NCBI GenBank assembly: GCA_934045075.1
Contig: OW203727.1
Span: 24,565,311 to 24,629,310 of the forward strand
From: Yponomeuta sedellus
Taxonomy: Eukaryota; Arthropoda; Insecta; Lepidoptera; Yponomeutidae
Reading direction: 5' to 3'
Length of the DNA: 64,000 nt
Shown here: piece after piece, positions 45,042 to 54,617 of the stretch
Numbering within the stretch: position 1 is the stretch's first letter
Layout: each line of letters starts with the position of its first letter
Translations under genes and position numbers: made by a program
The notes under the pieces: generated by a model
What the model was told of the DNA's origin: nothing
The model's input: only the letters and a program-made list of their open reading frames with translations
Database searches by the model: none

Positions 45042-45707
45042 AGCACTATTATTTTAAAAACCTATTTAGAGGCTAAAAATTCCACCCATGCCGGGATTCG
45101 AACCCGCAACCTCTGGCTATCCGTGCCAGCGCTCTATCCAACTGAGCCAATGGGTGACTCACCTGCATCAGTGAAATTTCGAACCTCTTTACACTATTCT
45201 CTGTATTACGTACAGGCAGCGACATCTGGCTGAAGTAGATTGCATCACTTGCAGCCCCGACTACCTACTTTGCAGTTAGGTTTTTACATCGGAATGATAT
45301 CGCTGTACCCACATGATTATACTATTTTTATTTTTAATTAAATTGTCCTTAGCACGGGTTAGTGCATTAAAAATAAAAATAGTATAATCATGTGGGTACA
45401 GCGATATCATTCTTATGTAAAAACCTAACTGCAAAGTAGGTAGTCGGGGCTGTAAGTGATGCAATCGACTTCAGCCAGATGTCGCTGCCTGTACGTAATA
45501 CAGAGAATAGTGTAAAGAGGTTCGAAATTTCACTAAAGCCGGTGAGTCGCCCATTAGCTCAGTTGGATAGAGCGCTGGCACGGATAGCCAGAGGTCGCGG
45601 GTTCGAATCCCGGCATGGGTGGAATTTTTAGCCTCTAAATAGGTTTTTCAAATTGACTTAGCACGGGTTAGTGCATTAAAAATAAAAATAGTATAAGCAC
45701 TATTATT
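45042..45707. mobile_element. S1 giant palindrome (283-nt arms) with 12-bp TSD
   Basis: AGCACTATTATT is exact at 45042-45053 and 45696-45707. Arms are 45056-45338 (minus S1) and 45366-45648 (plus S1), equal in length and differing at a limited number of positions. The loop 45339-45365 carries the TTAGCACGGGTTAGTGC segment, and a 47-nt plus S1 tail follows the right arm. Each arm has a complete tRNA-like head (about 45085-45160 and 45548-45620). Confidence 0.88.
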
Positions 45708-45709
45708 CC

Positions 45710-46374
45710 TTTTACTTTCCATTTTTTCTATGTGACATCCCGTTAACAGGACTTACCTATGGTTGCGAGTTGTTTATCCAGAGTTTAAAGATATTTAGCT
45801 ATAGCTTTATGATTTATGACTTCAGTTTATAAATGTCATAACCATCTAAAACTTACCTCTTTTTACCATAGTACAGGCTCTAGCCTAGAAAGAAGTCTTA
45901 AAGCCTGCTTTAAATTCTGACCGCAATTTTACCTTTACTTATAATTTATACTGTAGGTTTATTGTATGTGCGAAAAACTTGGCAAAAGTCGCATTCATAG
46001 CCCAGTTGGACCGAACCGCCTCCCACCTCTGATCCAAGTATCCACAGAACACACCATTAATCTAGCCGATGTTTTTGTTTGTCCAACGTCAAAGTTGCCA
46101 TGAGATCCAAGTGGGCGACGGAGTGGTGCCCGTCCACACTGCGCAGGAGTGCCGACGGGCTAATGCGACGTGCTGATTGGCGAGTGTAGGCGCCCCCTGT
46201 GGATATTTGCTTTGGACGCAGAGCATCGTTACGTTATAGAGGAGTCACTCTTGACTCTAGACGTCGACTAGACTTAGACTGGGTTTCTGGTACACCAACA
46301 AGCTGTTAACAGCTGCCATTTGGCCAAAGCGCATACGAAAAAAAACATTTGACAGGTGTTAACAGTAGATTAAT
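45710..46374. other. No gene; GC-rich patch 46080-46220
   Basis: The patch contains GGCGCCCCCTGTGG and neighbours. No reading frame recognised. Confidence 0.35.
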
Positions 46375-46460
46375 TGATTGTTAGTATTTTTAAAAACCTA
46401 TTTAAAAATTGTCCTTAGCACGGGATAGTGCATTAAAAAGAATATAATGATTGTTAGTAT
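46375..46460 (+). mobile_element. S1 micro-copy, 60 bp, 13-bp TSD
   Basis: TGATTGTTAGTAT at 46375-46387 and 46448-46460. The insert is TTTTAAAAACCTATTTA (minus arm end) fused directly to the plus tail AAAATTGTCCTTAGCACGGG and its A-rich end. There is no head. Confidence 0.82.
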
Positions 46461-46464
46461 ACTA

Positions 46465-47375
46465 GAAACCGGGGGTTAGAAGCATTTTTGCCAGATAATT
46501 TACGCGACTTTTATCACGTGAAGTAACCACATATTTAGCGGGTCTGATTGTCTTTGTTTATTAGATAAACAATGTAAATGCATCGCGATGATCATAAAAT
46601 AAATACTGAAATTACTATAAACTTTGTACTTTTCAGATATAGGCTTGGCAGACTGTTAACTTAATCCACAGATTAAGCCTAAATTATCCGTCTCTATCCC
46701 ACTCTCTGAGAGGCCCTGCAGTAAAACGTGTCATTGAAATGACGCGACTTGGAAACCGTTTCCGCATTATTACACTATTTTCAATAAAAGCAAACTTTAA
46801 GAACATAATGCTATGTTTTATTTTTTCATAAAAATTTTAATTTTAACCATTAGTTGCAATCATTAATTTTGAGAAAACTATTTTTCTCAAATTATCTTAC
46901 AATCTCAGATATGTAGGCTGCTACCTACTCTACAATGAAAAAAAACAATATATTTTCAAAATTCACTACATTTCTGATCGCAGACCAAAAATTCTCAACT
47001 GAAAAAATATTTGAGCTAACATCGATGCATATTACGGTAACTTTTCACCTGATCCAGTGGCTGTGCTTCTAAGCTTTTCCATACTCTACCTCCTTGTTCT
47101 TAATCACCGTGTGTAGAAAAGAGCGAACCTCTTTAGACATTGTTTACACAAGTATGAAGCTCATCAATAAGTCTGTCGGTCGCGGTGTGAGTGATGCCCG
47201 CGACCTCTCCTTGGTACTCACAAAAACTCTACAGAAAGTCAGGCTAGAGCTTTCACTAATTAGCAGAAACTTTGGTCTTAAATTATTAGTTGTTATTATA
47301 ACTGAGAAGTAAAATCAAATTTATATTAGTCTCCCAAAAATTATTTACAGGTGTCCTTAAAATTGGAGAGTTTGT
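46465..47375. other. No recognised gene
   Basis: AT-rich. An S3-like word pair (CACTCTCTGAGAGGCCCTGC) is at 46700-46725. The 72-codon frame at 47094 has no recognised motif. Confidence 0.35.
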
Positions 47376-47376
47376 G

Positions 47377-47557
47377 CCACTGTATACAAATACAGTCGCC
47401 CATTGGCTCAATTGGTAGAGCGCTGGCACGGATAACCAGAGGTTGCGGGTTCGAATCCCGGCATGGGTGAAATTTTAAGCCTCTAAATAGGTTTTTAAAT
47501 TTGTCCTTAGCACGGGTTAGTGCATTAAAAATAAAAATAGTATAACCACTCTATACA
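47377..47557 (+). mobile_element. S1 SINE, simple copy, TSD
   Basis: The insertion 47389-47545 lies between CCACTGTATACA (47377-47388) and CCACTCTATACA (47546-47557; one mismatch). Head with A-box region TGGCTCAATTGG near 47404 and B box GGTTCGAATCC near 47447, then full tail. Confidence 0.82.
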
Positions 47558-47559
47558 GT

Positions 47560-47968
47560 TAAATAAATTTGTTTTTTAGAGACTTAAATGTGCAGTGCTC
47601 CCCTCACTAGATACACTAATAACTAAGTTGTCTTTTTACCACGACTAAACAAAAAAAAAATTAACGGAAATGTAAATTTACTTGATTAGAAAATACCTTT
47701 CAGAAAACATTAGAGTCCATAGAGACCGATGTCCAAATTCTGAAACTACGTTCTTTGGTATATAAAACTACTCGTAGTTGTAACTCACACTCCCGAAAAT
47801 TCAATAAATTTAGAAGACTTTCTTACTAAGTCAACCGGAAACGGAAACAAGTGTCGATGGCAAACTCTACAATTGTCAAATTTTTAGGTAAATAAATTTT
47901 ATAAATATTAAGATTACATATTTCCGTTTTGATGTGCAATAAAATGTTCTCTATCTATATCTATGTAT
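47560..47968. other. No gene; LINE-like tail near 47930
   Basis: GATGTGCAATAAAATGTTCTC followed by (TCTA)n suggests a LINE 3' end. Otherwise unassigned. Confidence 0.35.
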
Positions 47969-47969
47969 C

Positions 47970-49030
47970 TAGCGACTGCCTCGTTGGTGTACCGGTATCA
48001 CGTCTGATGTCTATGCTGGACGTAAGTTCGATTCCCACTGGGGACAGCCGTACTGCCCCCGATAGTTGAAAGGGCGCATATAACATTTTTTCCGAAATTG
48101 AGTTATATACATTGTTGGAATCCGCAAAAAAAGGCGCATCGGCCAGTATTTTTTATTTTTCGCTATCTCGCTTTATAGCGATTTTCTGTAGTAGAAATGG
48201 GCGCATATGCATCCAATTTTTTGACTAAATGGAAGATGAAAAGCCGAAATTAATTTAAACTTAGTAGAATAGCCGCATTTGCACATATACCTACGCCTTT
48301 GAGCTTCATAGTAATATTTCATGATCGGAAGTTTAATAGGCGCTTATTCGATATCGTTTTTAATGCTTAATAGATAGGTCGCAAGTGACCATTTGCGCTT
48401 TAGACGCTAGTTGGAACGTATTATACCTACTAAGTAGAAAAGTCAACATCTGCCACATGCGCCCTTACTACTTCGTATTTTATATTTTCTTCGATGCGCG
48501 TCTGCCAGATACGTCGGATGTTTCTTAAAATAAATAAAAGGCTGAAATTATTGTTTTTTTACTCACAAGTCAAGATGAAACCTACAATAGACGATCATAG
48601 GTACTTTTCAACTTAGCCAAGGGCTATTAGATTGATAATGGATATTTGTGCCTATAGTGCCTACTTAAATGCGCCTTTTCAATTAATTATGTCTCATTTC
48701 GTCATATTTTTTAAACTAAAATGAAAAGGATTTTTTGAGATTTTGCATATAATATATATTAAGATATACCTATCGTACTATAGCAATTGAAAGATAATCA
48801 GTTAACTATTGTTCGATATCTTTAAAAATATATTTCTTCGTTTAACTAACAGACAGCAATCAATTTAAGTTTTTATTCATTAAACATTTTTTTTCTCAGT
48901 TTCAGATTCTTGTTACATGCGCCTTTTCAACTATCGGGGGCAGCGTGCATTTGTACACATGGTCTCAGTCCGGATGTATTTCCATATTTGTGGTATCCTT
49001 GCCAGGTTACCGTAGAGTATCCTACTTGGT
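47970..49030 (+). mobile_element. tRNA-derived SINE (fourth family) split by a TIR element
   Basis: Left part 47970-48052: GCCTCGTTGGTGTACCGGTA (A-box region) and AGTTCGATTCCC (B box), ending GGGGACAGCCGTA. Right part 48944-49030: CGTGCATTTGTACACATGGT, CTCAGTCCGGATGTATTTCC. The two halves are separated by 48053-48943. Confidence 0.6.
48053..48943. mobile_element. 891-bp non-autonomous TIR element with inward GGCGCAT motifs
   Basis: Left end CTGCCCCCGATAGTTGAAAG and right end CTTTTCAACTATCGGGGGCAG are inverse with one mismatch in the last base of that stretch; similarity extends to about 33 bp. GGCGCAT occurs on the plus strand at 48073, 48133 and 48200, and as its inverse ATGCGCC at 48467, 48669 and 48917. 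It has no coding capacity. Flanking CGTA/CGTG might be an imperfect 4-bp duplication. Superfamily unknown. Confidence 0.75.
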
Positions 49031-49137
49031 ATACCGGTAGAATATCCTGTGCTTTGGTAACTGGGACACTGGAAAAGTGATCGTATTGTGTGGAAATTAT
49101 TACTATCATTATAAGGTCCTTACTTAGTTATATATTT

Positions 49138-49272
49138 ACGGGTCTAATCGCGATTATCTATAAGTTAAAACGTAATTACCTTATTTCCCGACGTTTCGGC
49201 AGCGTTACAGTTGCCGCGGTCTCGGGTAGACTGAAGTGGCGAGTTCTAATAAATAATCGCGATTACACCCGT
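49138..49272. mobile_element. MITE of 135 bp with 20-bp TIRs
   Basis: 49138-49157 and 49253-49272 are inverse with one mismatch (ACGGGTnTAATCGCGATTAT). The core CCGACGTTTCGGCAGCGTTA is shared with 10440-10562. Confidence 0.7.
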
Positions 49273-49480
49273 TACTTCTTCTTCTTCTTCAGGCTATATT
49301 AGTCCACTGCTGGACATAGCCCTCCCAAAATGAGCGCAAGGTTGTGCCATCATTAGGGGGTAATGCCCATAATCCCCACGCTTGGCATGCGGGTTGGGGA
49401 TCGCAGTTAGGTAGAATTGTACTGCAGGGGGCGCTGCTCCCCACCCTCCTGTTTGAGTCCCTTAGACCCGCTTAGACCCG
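49273..49480 (-). mobile_element. RG element, minus copy adjacent to the MITE
   Basis: Tail TTCTTCTTCTTC at 49275, AGGCTATATTAGTCCACTGC, AATGCCCATAATCCCCACGC and TGCAGGGGGCGCTGCT. The 5' end is truncated near 49480. Confidence 0.68.
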
Positions 49481-49486
49481 TTTAAT

Positions 49487-49740
49487 ATAATAACAATAAT
49501 AAATATTCATGGACAAATTACACAGATCTCGTTAGCCCTATACTAAGTACAACTAAATGACTTGTGTTATAGGTGCTAGCTCGACGATAGATTTAATACA
49601 ATAAATAAATACATAGATAACATCCAAGACCCGAGATAAACTAGAAAAGTTTGTTTCCTAGTTTGACCCGATCGGAGACCGAACCTGAGACCTTCGGTTT
49701 TACAGTCAGCGTGCTACACCGCTGCGCCACCGAGGCCGAC
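49487..49740 (-). mobile_element. tRNA-derived SINE (fifth type)
   Basis: Head at the right: reversed GCCTCGGTGGCGCAGCGGTG and AGGTTCGGTCTCC near 49675. The body to the left contains TCTCGTTAGCCCTATACTAA and AATAAATAAATACATAG. No TSD defined. Confidence 0.6.
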
Positions 49741-49744
49741 AGTA

Positions 49745-50158
49745 TGATAATATATAACTATGTATGAGTATTGCGAATCATTAAGAAATACTGAGATCCT
49801 TACTGCCGCTATCGCTAGCAGAATATGAGTTTCATTCATAAAAAACAACTTCTGTCTATCAGTTCATGCTGAGAAATAACCCGTCTACCTATCCTTCTGT
49901 ATTTATTTGCTTAGAGGCGCGAGAAATATAAAATTTGATTAATGAACCGTTCGCTGGCGCCTTGCCAAGCGGCGCTGAACTTTTGCTCTATCGATATGAG
50001 GAAACATAAGGAAATCGCGGTTGGAGCTCTACTTTAATAGTTCTGTCTGGATTACTGGGTTAGAGGTGCTTAGAGGGACTTGAAAATGTTATGCTGGTTT
50101 GTGGATCTGTGGAAGGCATCCTGAAGGAGCGCCGGTGACTTGCGTGTTGTTCTGTCAG
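49745..50158. other. No recognised feature
   Basis: Unassigned unique sequence. Confidence 0.35.
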
Positions 50159-50159
50159 C

Positions 50160-50262
50160 TTTAACACATAGGCTATGATTAAATACTACTACGGAAAAAT
50201 ATTTTATTCCCGTAGGAAAATCAATAAACCACGATTAACACCGCGGGGCACAGCTATTTATA
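50160..50262 (+). mobile_element. Helitron-like 3' end fragment
   Basis: AATATTTTATTCCCGTAGGA, AATCAATAAACCACG, then ACACCGCGGGGCACAGCTA. It is the plus-strand form of the end seen at 21000 and 32383. Confidence 0.5.
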
Positions 50263-50529
50263 AATGTGTACCGAAATATGTGTGTACACCTGAAAAGGTA
50301 TACCACCCATAACAATATGTAAGTGAATACAACCGATACTGTAACCTATGTATATAACACAATAAAAAATCATTCATTCGAGCATAGAAGTAGATAAGTA
50401 TTATAAGTTTTTCTTAACAAGGCTGCCGTCTAAACTCTTTAGAGTTACCTACACGAGTTTGGTAAAACCGGCCCTTAATAGGTTAAGAAATATCTGTGTA
50501 ATTTTCGTTATTATGTAGAATAAAGTAGG

Positions 50530-50703
50530 TTCGTTATCAACCCTTGTATGTCCCCACTGCTGGGGCACGGGTCTCGTCCTGTAACGCAGGAAGGTTAGGC
50601 AATACTCCACCACGGGGGCCAAGTCCGGGTTGGTCGAGGATTGTAAGACAGTGGCGGGCCTTACTGTCAGACGTTATCAAGCCACCCATAAGGCCTCTGA
50701 CAT
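50530..50703 (-). repeat. U1 repeat, 3' half
   Basis: ATCAACCCTTGTATGTCCCC to CATAAGGCCTCTGACAT. Truncated at the right. Confidence 0.65.
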
Positions 50704-50814
50704 AAAGTGGGTATTCAAGATTTATCTCTACCTTCTTAGTTAGTCCCTAGACTCTGCCTACCCCTCCGAGATGAGCTTCTGTTATGATTGGAATAATAAA
50801 CCCTTAATGTGGGT

Positions 50815-51000
50815 AAACCGTGAAAGAACACATCGTGAGGAAACCTGAGAGACTGAGAAAACCTGAGATGTTCAACAACTTCAGCGCTTGAAATGGCCAA
50901 TCCGCACTGGGCACGCGTGATAATTAAGCCCATACTCTTTCTTTCTGAGAGAAGGCCTGTGCCCTGCAGTGGTACGTATAAAGACTACATAAAAATATAT
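50815..51000 (+). mobile_element. S3 SINE body
   Basis: CGTGAAAGAACACATCGTGA, TTCAGCGCTTGAAATGGCC, GATAATTAAGCCCATACTCT and CCCTGCAGTGGTACGTATAA. No head. Confidence 0.6.
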
Positions 51001-51004
51001 TAAG

Positions 51005-51316
51005 GTCAGAGTAAAAACGAAACATCGTGATCCTGAAATAAACAAAAAAATTAAAGTCAGCCATGACGAGGCGTAGATCCCGTTCAAGTGGTTATCTAAG
51101 CCAAACTTTACTCTTTCGTTGATTCTCACTTGTCTAGTCGTCCAGTGACGTCACAGTTCCCACCTCCCAGGTCAGACAACTAAAAAAACATGGTGAGTAT
51201 CAAAGAAACCGACCTGTTAGAACCTGAAAGCACTAGGCAGTTGAGATTAATCACTTTCGTCACCCGATCGGAATTACAAGGTTCGCGAAAATCAGCGGCG
51301 TTAGAAGGCGTGTATT
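51005..51316. other. No recognised feature
   Basis: Unassigned. Confidence 0.35.
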
Positions 51317-51317
51317 C

Positions 51318-51383
51318 AAACCTTTTATACTATTTTTATTTTAATGCACTAACCCGTGCTAAGGACAATTTAAAAAACCTTTT
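51318..51383 (-). mobile_element. S1 tail-only micro-insertion, 48 bp
   Basis: AAACCTTTT at 51318-51326 and 51375-51383 flanks a minus S1 tail (TACTATTTTTATTTTAATGC to CTAAGGACAATTTA). Extreme 5' truncation. Confidence 0.75.
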
Positions 51384-51824
51384 GCTACAACTCTTCATAG
51401 CTGACTGACCATTGGTCACTGCTTATATCTCTTAAAGTATAAATAAATAAATGAATTATATTCAAGAAAACTTTACAATACGTTCGATGGTGACTGACAC
51501 TAGGCACTGCCTGTGTGGTGGCTAAATTAAAAAAATGTATACGTATGTTTTTTTTAACCACTTTGTTATTAACGATAGTAAATTAGTTTTTATTTTCACT
51601 TTACTCTTAAAAACACACAGATCTTACTCGACAACAGCTATAGTTTCGATTGCCGATTGCTAGCATTGAGGTATGTGAACCCCTTTATTCACATCCATTA
51701 ACATACTTGGTTACCTGAAAAGAAGTAATTACGAATGTAAGTAGTTACTTTTTAAGGAATTGAAAAGATTCAACTGAAATGGACAATTATTAAAGGCTTT
51801 ACCAACTGAACAATTTGCGTAAAC
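51384..51824. other. No recognised feature
   Basis: AT-rich. Confidence 0.35.
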
Positions 51825-52080
51825 ATCTTAGTATTAAAAACCTATTTGGAGGCTAAAAATTTCACCCATGCCGGGATTCGAACCCGCAACCTCTGGCTAT
51901 CCGTGCCAGCGCTCTACCAATTGAGCCAATCGGCGACTCACCGGCATCAGTGAAATTTCGAACCTCTTTACACTATTCTCTGTATTACGCACAAAATGTT
52001 TGGCCTCTAAATAGGTTTTTAAATTTGTCCTTAGCACGGGTTAGTGCATTAAAAATAAAAATAGTATAATCTTAGTATTA
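51825..52080. mobile_element. S1 SINE, inverted head and plus tail, 12-bp TSD
   Basis: ATCTTAGTATTA is exact at 51825-51836 and 52069-52080. The 232-bp insert has a minus head (51862-51940) with its 5' flank ending TATTACGCAC, then a plus TGGCCTCTAAATAGGTTTTT and tail. Palindromic ends, with one arm mostly missing. Confidence 0.82.
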
Positions 52081-52084
52081 TTTT

Positions 52085-52577
52085 ATTATATTTTTTATTA
52101 ATAACAGCAGTCATATCGCAATGAATAGCCCCAAAAATCCGACTTGTGTGAGTGACTGAGTACGTCGACCTTCACGGTATGCACATTATAGTTTTCTATC
52201 CACCAGAAATTGCTTTGTTTCCCAAGGTAAGGAACCGCCTCGTCTAAGGCGATTTTTTACTCTGTCACCATCGTAGTCGGACCTAATACACCCTGGTTTC
52301 TGTATACTAATGACGGTCAATTTTCGCTGGTGGCACCTGTGACAGGCGCGTAGTTATGTCTAGTTTTATTGCAGTCGCTACATACCGCTGGCAAGCGCGA
52401 GAGTTTTTTTCGCGAACTCTAATGTGGAGCGTCGCACGCGAGTGCTGAATGGTTTATCGCCGATAAGTGTTTAGCGATATTTATCGACAGTGTTGCCGAC
52501 TTTTTAGTAAGGTACAGAAAGTCAAAATCAGCACTACCTCGTTCGTCAAGCGCTTGATCGTCGTGGTCCTGTCGTTG
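52085..52577. other. No gene recognised
   Basis: GC-richer 52330-52450 is of unknown nature. Confidence 0.35.
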
Positions 52578-52578
52578 T

Positions 52579-52714
52579 TGGCTAGTTTCTCGATTGAAAA
52601 TTTCGTTAAGTAGATACTTAGCTGTCTCTTCGAATTTCTAAGCAAAGTGCGTGACAGAACATCACCTAAGTATTTACTATTTACTCAGTGAATTTCTTAA
52701 TTCAGCAACTGGCT
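52579..52714. mobile_element. M1 MITE, copy 3
   Basis: TGGCTAGTTTCTCGATTGAA at the left and AATTCAGCAACTGGCT at the right are inverse relatives of the M1 ends. More diverged. Confidence 0.6.
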
Positions 52715-52719
52715 CTCAT

Positions 52720-53105
52720 TCGAGCTGGCAGTCACCATTAGTTACCCTCCGTATCCTACATCGGAATCAGCTACAAGTGGTTGTATTTCTTAATGATTCG
52801 CGATACTCATACATAGTTATATATTAAACCCCCTTCCCCCCGGACCTCTGTACTGAGTAGACGTATACCAGATCCGTATTAATTAGATATTAAAAAAGTT
52901 TTTTCAAAAGTTTCCAAATTAAATTAGTGCTCAATAATAGGCGCCCATAAACAGTGACGTGTGGGTGTTTCAACATTTATTTAGGTGAGCGAGACATAAA
53001 ATATCACCTTGCACCACCTCCTAAAGTACCAGGCGCCCAGAAGTACACTGAAGATCGAAAAATTAAAGGGATCCAAATAGTGATTGAAATTTTGGCATTC
53101 ATTTC
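52720..53105. other. No recognised feature
   Basis: Unassigned. Confidence 0.35.
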
Positions 53106-53111
53106 TCAATC

Positions 53112-53193
53112 GCTCGTGGCTCAGCGGATAACCGTCTGACTTATCTGGTGCAAACCCGAGTTCGAATCGTCATCAAAAAATTTTTTTTTTTTT
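53112..53193 (+). repeat. tRNA-like SINE head with A and T tract
   Basis: CGTGGCTCAGCGGATAACCG (A-box like) and GAGTTCGAATCG (B-box like), followed by A6 and T13. It lies immediately upstream of LINE-A ORF1, so it may be a truncated SINE or part of the LINE 5' end. Confidence 0.4.
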
Positions 53194-53203
53194 GGCGTTT
53201 GCA

Positions 53204-54144
53204 ATGCTGACTAAACGCACCCCTCCTGCTTCGCCCGCACTTCCAAAGACACGTACTGAGGATCCTTCGCCAAGAATAAACACAGTGCCTATGACGGATG
53301 TGGAACATCCAGCAACACACTATGGCTCTGTCCCAGATCTCCGCTCCATGCTCCGCGATAATATCAGCGAGAGGAAGAAGAGAAAATTTGAGGAATGTGA
53401 CTCAGGAATAATTAACACGATTGAAATCATGTTAAAAAACTTATCTACAGAGCAGACGAGGCGTTTCAAGGAACTGCAGAATACTATAAATAGTCTCACT
53501 GAAGAAAACACCCAACTGAGAGCGAGTGTGGAACACATGTCAAATAAGTATGACGAGTTTCTATCCAAAATCACTAAACTGGAATCTCAGCGAGAGGAAG
53601 ACAAGTTGGCGGTTCTGCAACTGGAAGATAGGGTGGAATTACTTGAAAGAAAGCTCCGAAACTCAGCCATAGAGTTGCGCAATATTCCTAAAAAGATGGA
53701 GAAACTAAAGAGGATCTTATCTTACAACTGCAAGCGATCGGGAAATCGGTCAATGCTGACATTGGTCATCACGATGTAAGGGACATCTATAGAACAAAAA
53801 ACAAGGATCCGTCTAGCCCGATCTTCGCTGAGCTTACGACTGTTATCCTAAAGGAAAAACTAATTTCTAGTGTCAAAACTTTTAACAAGTCTAAGAAACC
53901 GGGCGACAAGTTAAACACCAGCCATCTAGGACTACAAGAAAAAATTAAACCAATTTATATCTCCGAAATGCTCACAATGAAGACCCAGAAGCTATTCCAT
54001 CTAGCTAGAAATTTTCAAAAGCAATATTATTACGCTTTCTGCTGGACTTCTCACGGAGTCATCTACTTGAGAAAGAAAGAAAACTCCTCACAGATAAGAA
54101 TCTACTCGGTGGGAGACTTGGAAGCTTTACGAAAAATGGAATGA
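53204..54144 (+). pseudogene. LINE-A ORF1: coiled coil plus baculovirus-FP-like region
   Basis: ORF1 of a LINE would bind and package element RNA in the cytoplasm. I chose the ATG at 53204; the open frame begins slightly earlier at a TTG. A Ser/Pro/Thr-rich N-terminus is followed by a long heptad-rich stretch at about residues 65-160 (many Lys, Glu, Leu; for example LQNTINSLTEENTQLRA), likely a coiled coil. The A run 53690-53694 is apparently one base short; the reading frame shifts there and continues to TGA at 54142-54144. The distal part (VNADIGHHDVRDIYRTKNK, LNTSHLGLQEKIKPIYISE) resembles the C-terminal region of baculovirus FP proteins, a similarity known for ORF1 of several insect LINEs. 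Confidence 0.75.
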
Positions 54145-54617
54145 CTAGTTGCCTTTCTTGAAAACAACTGCTCTAGGAAAATGGACTCAGACTCTGCTTT
54201 CTGGAACTTCAAACAAAATTTCGTAGTTTTAAAATTAAATTTTAAGCTTAAGGGTACTATAAATACTGTACAACACAAAATTACAATTTATTTACAATAT
54301 AATTTGGTAGACATCAAAATACAAATCACACAACACATATATATCTCACAAATAACTACACATACTTTTACACGAAATAACTATATAAAATACATATTAT
54401 TTTTCAACCATACACCTGCCATGACTTACCACTCCAAATTCTTAAGTCTTCTCAGATATTCCTCTTTGCTAATTTGCATACAATTATTGCATAATCTCAA
54501 TCAATTATTTTTTTATAACCATAATAAACTTATCGCTTCTTCACAAACACAGATCTGTAATTGTGCCGTCTCGTTCCACGATGATATTAGTGGCTCATTT
54601 ATCTTCCATCTTTTTCT
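54145..54617 (+). other. LINE-A inter-ORF region
   Basis: AT-rich, with a 149-codon overlapping frame (54181-54630) of low-complexity composition that I do not regard as a gene. Confidence 0.55.

Noticed and set aside
46195..46210. CTCF site in GGCGCCCCCTGTGG
   Set aside because: Spacing differs by one base from the known core pattern; weaker than the LTR motif.
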